Part shown: one piece after another, positions 33,637 to 37,325 of the stretch
Layout of the letters: each line of letters starts with the position of its first letter
Position numbering within the stretch: the stretch's first letter is position 1
NCBI GenBank assembly: GCA_041739225.1
Contig: JBGSOG010000015.1
Location: 1-37,325, forward strand
From: BOKV01 sp041739225
Lineage (GTDB): Bacteria > Pseudomonadota > Alphaproteobacteria > Rhizobiales > Rhizobiaceae
Reading direction: 5' to 3'
Length of the DNA stretch: 37,325 nt
Notes under the pieces: generated by a model
What the model was told of the DNA's origin: nothing
The model's input: only the letters and a program-made list of their open reading frames with translations
Database searches by the model: none
Position numbers and translations under genes: made by a program

Positions 33637-34299
33637 ATGGGGATCATCAGCAAAGGCGTGACCGGAGTTTTCGCAGCCGGAGGGTTGGCGCTTTTGTCGC
33701 AGGCCCCGGAGTTTGCTCAGCAATACCGGCAAAGGCTTGGCGGTGCGATTGATGAATTGCGGATCGTTGTAGCGGATTTTGATGCAGATGCGCAAAAGTC
33801 CCAACTGAGCCGGGAACAGGCGCTTGAACAGATGTTGGGCTCGCCAACGCCATTTTCGCGCGACCGTGGCGCGTCGATGTCGCGAACAATTTCCCGGCTG
33901 GATGCGCTGGCAGGTCAACAAGCCCTGATGGAAAAGGCCCATCCCGTAACCCGGCCGCTGTTCGTTTTGCAAAACCCCGACCAGACCGTGATCAAAGGTG
34001 CGTGGGAAATATTTGAGCCTGCACTGCCATTTACATTGCCGGGAGCGGTCTACGGCGGCGTCGGCGCCTTCTTGATGATGATCATGGCCCGAACGGGAAT
34101 CGCTTCGGCGCGAGCAGTTGCAACCAGAAGATCGCGCGCGGCAGCCAAAGCTGGTGACAAACCGGGCGATGTAAATATCGAAACAGCCGCCGAGGCGGCG
34201 GCGCGTGTGCAGCCTTTGCCCTTGCCAGCACTCAAACCGGGTTTTGGACCCATTCCACAAAAATATCCACCGGTAAAAATCATTGAAAAAAATAAATAA
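33637..34299 (+). CDS. DUF2937 family membrane protein
   Basis: This 220-residue protein matches DUF2937. The N-terminal GVTGVFAAGGLALLSQAPEFAQQYRQRLGGAIDELR (about 8-43) is the family signature, a membrane segment leading into a helical soluble part. A second hydrophobic segment lies at about 128-150, and the C-terminus is Ala/Pro-rich. It follows the metallopeptidase by 38 bases on the same strand. Function is unknown; members are inner-membrane proteins. The last codons (KIIEKNK) run into the AT-rich block that begins near 34265, so the end of this gene may have been altered by insertion of that block. Confidence 0.8.
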   Translation: MGIISKGVTGVFAAGGLALLSQAPEFAQQYRQRLGGAIDELRIVVADFDADAQKSQLSREQALEQMLGSPTPFSRDRGASMSRTISRLDALAGQQALMEKAHPVTRPLFVLQNPDQTVIKGAWEIFEPALPFTLPGAVYGGVGAFLMMIMARTGIASARAVATRRSRAAAKAGDKPGDVNIETAAEAAARVQPLPLPALKPGFGPIPQKYPPVKIIEKNK

Positions 34300-35160
34300 C
34301 TAATAATTGATCACAACAATTAATATGCTGGAGTTGAGATTGGTATTTTATATTTAATTCCTGTTTTTATCAAAAAAATCTGGTAATATTTTCAGGCTAT
34401 TTAGAATACTTATTTCTCCTTTTGGAGCAATTAAAAGCACGTCAATCAAATATATTTGTACAAGCTCGCAAGTTCTTTTAATATTGTGGAATAATTCATA
34501 GTCCATATTGCTTGGGGAAATTTCTCCATTTGGAATGTTTTTGAAAAGTAATAGCTTGGTCGCGCCAACTCGAAGCGTTTTTCTTATTATTTCCCGATTG
34601 TAAATTTTAATATCGTGGATCGTTCCGCTTTGAATGGCTTCGTGTCCTATAAATCTATAGTTGCTATGCATATATATCGCGTGCATTTGCTGATTCAACT
34701 TGAAAGCAGTTGTAAATCTGCAAAAATCAATGAGTTCGTTCCAATTTTTGAAAATATTTCTATCAGATAATCTTGATCTGGAAATATAAGAGTATAAATT
34801 ATTCATATTGATAAGGATCTTTTTTATATTTTCATCTTCAATGAAATTGTCAATCGATTCAATGTTGTTTACGAAAATTGACAGACTTTCAAATCTCGAA
34901 AGTATTTCTCTTGAAATGTGCTCAGGATTCTCAACGCCGCAGCTTTCGATCAAATCCCTCAGGATGGAATATTCATACTCGTCAAAAACCACATCCGAGT
35001 GCGACGTAAAAATCGCCTTTTTCGGGAAATTACGCACAACACAACCCCACGCCCAATGCCCGTGGCTAGTTATTTTATATATACAAAACAATCAAGTATT
35101 TTATTTTACTTCGAATTGAAAAGAACATTGACCGAGGAAGTATTTTTTTGTCAAGCGGGG
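34265..35160. other. AT-rich islet, probable horizontal acquisition
   Basis: From the last codons of the DUF2937 gene to about 35160 the sequence is strikingly AT-rich against a GC-richer background. The islet contains only the RadC-like gene. I found no transposase, integrase or obvious flanking direct repeat. Its right side (35095-35241) leads into the ribosome binding site of the acyltransferase gene. Confidence 0.6.
34354..35091 (-). CDS. RadC-like JAMM-fold protein with degenerate metal site, AT-rich
   Basis: This 245-residue protein aligns by eye with RadC along its whole length. GH at 11-12 and the helical part DEYEYSILRDLIES (about 37-50) with LSRFESL match the N-terminal RadC domain. 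NYRFIGHEAIQSGTIHD and IYNREIIRKTLRVGATKLLLF match the JAB/MPN domain. Where RadC has H-N-H-P-S-G ... P-S-x-x-D, this protein has K184-N-I186-P-N-G ... PSNMD197; the later H-D-H is IDV. Both zinc histidines are gone, so metallo-isopeptidase-type catalysis is unlikely. The gene is far more AT-rich than its neighbours (13 G/C in the 60 bases 34741-34800). The start is a TTG at 35091 and is uncertain. It was probably acquired by transfer. Confidence 0.75.
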   Translation of the reverse strand: MFCIYKITSHGHWAWGCVVRNFPKKAIFTSHSDVVFDEYEYSILRDLIESCGVENPEHISREILSRFESLSIFVNNIESIDNFIEDENIKKILINMNNLYSYISRSRLSDRNIFKNWNELIDFCRFTTAFKLNQQMHAIYMHSNYRFIGHEAIQSGTIHDIKIYNREIIRKTLRVGATKLLLFKNIPNGEISPSNMDYELFHNIKRTCELVQIYLIDVLLIAPKGEISILNSLKILPDFFDKNRN

Positions 35161-35241
35161 AAACGGCAACGCTATTTGGGATCGAGGCTTGCAATTCCCG
35201 GCAATTGTTGATGCCATGCCAGGAATTTGGGAGGACAGATA

Positions 35242-35994
35242 ATGGAGATTGCGCGCGAAACAGCGCAAAGCCTTGAGGTGCCCGCCTATCCCAGGCGGGG
35301 GATCGTGCGGTTTTTCCTGCGCAGGCTGGCAGGTATTGCATTTTTTGCGGTAGCGAAGTTGCGCGTGGAAGGCAGGGACAATCTGCCGCCTTCCGGACCG
35401 TTCATTCTGGTCGCCAACCATTTCCATTTTTCCGATCCCGTGGCGCTGTTGTGGCTATCGCGCAGACAAGTCGAATTCATTGGCGGGTTTCGTTTTGTTT
35501 TTGCGCCAAAATGGGTGCATTTCCTGCCACACCTGTGGGGGTATTTCCCGGCATTTCGCGGTGGCTATTCACGCCAGACCCTGCGCTCTGCCATGGGCGT
35601 GCTTGACCAGCACGGCATTGTGGCGCTGTTCCCGGAAGGCGGTTGTTGGGCGCAAGTGCTGCGTCCGCCGCGTCCGGGCGCGGCATTTCTGGCGCTGGAG
35701 GCCGGAGTGCCGGTTATTCCGGTCGGGCTTGATGGTTTCACATTGTTGTTCAAGCAATGGCGGCCCCAGCTGACAATCAAGGTTGGCAGACCGCTTGGGC
35801 CGTTCCGGCGCGAGGCTGATACCATTGGCCGGCGCGAAGAGACAGACCGGATCGGCGAGGAAATCATGGCAGCGATTGCCGCGCTTGTCCCTGCTGAAAA
35901 GCATGGTGTCTATGCAATGGACGAGAAATTGCGGAATGCGGCGATGGCTGTGGCCAAGTTTCCGTTCGAGCGCGAAGAACTGCGCGGGATGTAA
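35242..35994 (+). CDS. 1-acyl-sn-glycerol-3-phosphate acyltransferase-like (PlsC family)
   Basis: This 250-residue acyltransferase transfers an acyl chain to lysophosphatidate or a related lysolipid at the inner membrane. The catalytic H-x4-D motif is NHFHFSDP (about 64-71). The substrate-binding motif is FPEGG (about 133-137), and VPVIPVGLDG follows at about 155-164. A hydrophobic stretch near 25-42 would anchor it. GGGAGGA is 8 bases ahead of the ATG. The downstream MFS gene begins 15 bases after its stop, so the two are probably co-transcribed. Whether it is the essential PlsC or a paralogue (such as an ornithine-lipid OlsA) is undecided. Confidence 0.85.
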   Translation: MEIARETAQSLEVPAYPRRGIVRFFLRRLAGIAFFAVAKLRVEGRDNLPPSGPFILVANHFHFSDPVALLWLSRRQVEFIGGFRFVFAPKWVHFLPHLWGYFPAFRGGYSRQTLRSAMGVLDQHGIVALFPEGGCWAQVLRPPRPGAAFLALEAGVPVIPVGLDGFTLLFKQWRPQLTIKVGRPLGPFRREADTIGRREETDRIGEEIMAAIAALVPAEKHGVYAMDEKLRNAAMAVAKFPFEREELRGM

Positions 35995-36009
35995 GGAAGG
36001 ACCGGGGTC

Positions 36010-37323
36010 ATGAGGGCATTCTTCGAAACGGAACGCGGACGCCGCTTTGCCTGGTATCTTTATGATTTTGGCAATTCAGCCTATGCCGCCGTGGTGATCC
36101 TGGCCATTTACCCGACGTTTTTCAAAAACGCAGTTGTTGGTGGTCCGGAAGGCACACGGCTTTGGGGTATTGCCAATGCTGTGGCCATGCTGGTTGTCAC
36201 CGTGATCTCGCCGCTGCTGGGCGCAATTGCGGACCACATGGCCATCAAGATGCGCCTTCTGGCGGCCTTCACGGCTCTCGCATGTGTCGCAACTGCGATG
36301 CTGTGGTTTGTCGGCAAAGGTGATGTGGCGGCCGGGTTCGGGATTTTTGTCATTGCCGAAATCGGCTACCGCACCGCCCAGATCTTTTACAACGCAATGT
36401 TGCCGGAAATTGCCGACCGAAAGAATTTCGGCCGCATTTCCGGTTATGGCTGGGCGATCGGTTCGATTGGCGGCATCCTGTGCCTTGCCATTGTGCTGCC
36501 AATGGTGGTGGTGCTGGGCGGCGGCGCGGTACCGGCCACCATGGTGGTAACAGCAATCTTTTTTGCAGTTTCCACCTTGCCGCTGTTCATCTACGTGCGC
36601 GAAACAGCTTTGCCAAAACCTGCCATTCCTGGCGTTTCGCTGTGGACACTGGGCTTTCGCCAAGTTTACGCGACGTTGCGAAAGGCGCGCCAATACCGCG
36701 ATTACATGGTGTTTCTGGTAGCATTCATTTTCCTCAACGACGCGGTGATGATTGCCCTCAATTTTGCGGCAATCATCGGTGCGGTGCTTTACGGCTTTGA
36801 GCAGCAGCAATTGATCATTCTCATCGTGCTGGTGCAGGTGACCAATGTCATCGGCTCCTGGGTCTTTGGCTACATGACCGATCATGTCAGCGGAAAAAGC
36901 GCCATGTTGTGGTCGGGCGCAGTGTTGGCGCTGGCGGTTGGCGGCATGATGGTCAATGACAGTGCGCCGATGTTTTATGTCATCGCGTGCGTTGCCGGAT
37001 TTGCCATTGCCGGACAGCAATCGGTCAGCCGGACGCTGGTTGCCAAGCTGACGCCTGCTTCGCAATCGGGCGAGTTTTTCGGCTTGTTTTCGGTTGCCGG
37101 AAGGTCGTCATCGGTCCTTGGACCGGCGCTGTTTGGCTGGGTTGCGGCTGATCTGGCTGCCGCCTATGCTCGCGACGGAATGGCCGCGCTACCGGCAGAA
37201 CAGGCCGGAATTCGCGCCGCGCTTTGGATCATCCTGGCATTCATAGCCATTGGCTCGGTGATACTGCTGTTGATGCGCGAGGAAGCCATGGAACTGGAGG
37301 AGGAAGTTGTCCCGGCTTCCTGA
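36010..37323 (+). CDS. UMF1/Atg22-family MFS transporter
   Basis: This 437-residue polytopic protein has about 12 membrane segments. The N-terminal WYLYDFGNSAYAAVV (about 15-29) is the signature of the UMF1 (unknown major facilitator-1) group, related to fungal vacuolar effluxer Atg22. ISPLLGAIADHMAIKMR (first intracellular MFS loop) and FYNAMLPEIADRKNFGRISGYGWAIGSIGG are also typical. Related proteins have been linked to amino-acid efflux; the substrate here is unknown. It ends in an acidic tail (MREEAMELEEE). The gene is complete, with its stop two bases before the window end. It forms a short operon with the acyltransferase. Confidence 0.9.
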   Translation: MRAFFETERGRRFAWYLYDFGNSAYAAVVILAIYPTFFKNAVVGGPEGTRLWGIANAVAMLVVTVISPLLGAIADHMAIKMRLLAAFTALACVATAMLWFVGKGDVAAGFGIFVIAEIGYRTAQIFYNAMLPEIADRKNFGRISGYGWAIGSIGGILCLAIVLPMVVVLGGGAVPATMVVTAIFFAVSTLPLFIYVRETALPKPAIPGVSLWTLGFRQVYATLRKARQYRDYMVFLVAFIFLNDAVMIALNFAAIIGAVLYGFEQQQLIILIVLVQVTNVIGSWVFGYMTDHVSGKSAMLWSGAVLALAVGGMMVNDSAPMFYVIACVAGFAIAGQQSVSRTLVAKLTPASQSGEFFGLFSVAGRSSSVLGPALFGWVAADLAAAYARDGMAALPAEQAGIRAALWIILAFIAIGSVILLLMREEAMELEEEVVPAS

Positions 37324-37325
37324 CC

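Noticed and set aside
36076..37065. Minus-strand open frame of 329 codons
   Set aside because: It is antisense to the UMF1 transporter gene and is rich in His, Arg and Gln, as expected from reading a hydrophobic gene backwards.

Overview
This window looks like chromosome of an alphaproteobacterium of the order Hyphomicrobiales (Rhizobiales). The clues are a long carB (1168 codons), a minus-strand backbone carB ... greA ... trxB ... LsrB/VtlR-type LysR gene that I recall as conserved in Sinorhizobium and Brucella, a BA14K-type protein, rhizobial-type small exported proteins, and a candidate anti-Shine-Dalgarno sRNA of the alpha-r14 kind. Base composition is moderately GC-rich apart from one clearly AT-rich gene near 34.3-35.1 kb. 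I saw no rRNA, tRNA, CRISPR array or transposase.

Layout. 0-3.9 kb: an exported two-module protein, a two-subunit acetoacetate-type CoA-transferase (atoD/atoA-like), small EF-hand and membrane proteins, and a YciA-type thioesterase. 4.0-6.9 kb: small exported proteins (BA14K, glycine-zipper/His-rich, TPR) and a hairpin-rich intergenic repeat. 7.0-10.2 kb: an aspartate aminotransferase, a second (Cat1/4-hydroxybutyrate type) CoA-transferase and a BrnT/BrnA toxin-antitoxin pair. 10.5-15.8 kb: an outer-membrane beta-barrel, a membrane fatty-acid hydroxylase/sterol desaturase-like enzyme next to a membrane-anchored AraC regulator, a likely sRNA with a CCUCCUCCC loop, and a NhaD-like antiporter. 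15.9-17.8 kb: the LsrB/VtlR-like regulator and trxB.

18.0-27.5 kb is the most specialised part: a nonulosonic-acid (pseudaminic acid) island set into the core backbone. It encodes PseC, PseH, a 67-residue companion protein, PseI and PseF, a KpsS-like glycosyltransferase translationally coupled to pseF, and a second DxD glycosyltransferase. Beyond greA lie an N-acetyl-sugar amidotransferase (PseA/WbpG family) and its own HisH/HisF pair. Together these predict a CMP-activated, acetamidino-modified pseudaminic acid and at least one candidate transferase. PseB and PseG are not in the window. A CcdA/CcdB module follows directly; its promoter and operator-like inverted repeat predict a leaderless transcript.

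28.0-37.3 kb: carB, a small XRE regulator divergent from a well-promoted 50-codon small ORF, a YpfJ-type zinc metallopeptidase, a DUF2937 protein, an AT-rich RadC-like gene whose JAMM metal ligands are all replaced, a PlsC-type acyltransferase and a UMF1/Atg22-type MFS transporter. All family calls were made by reading motifs by eye; no search was run.
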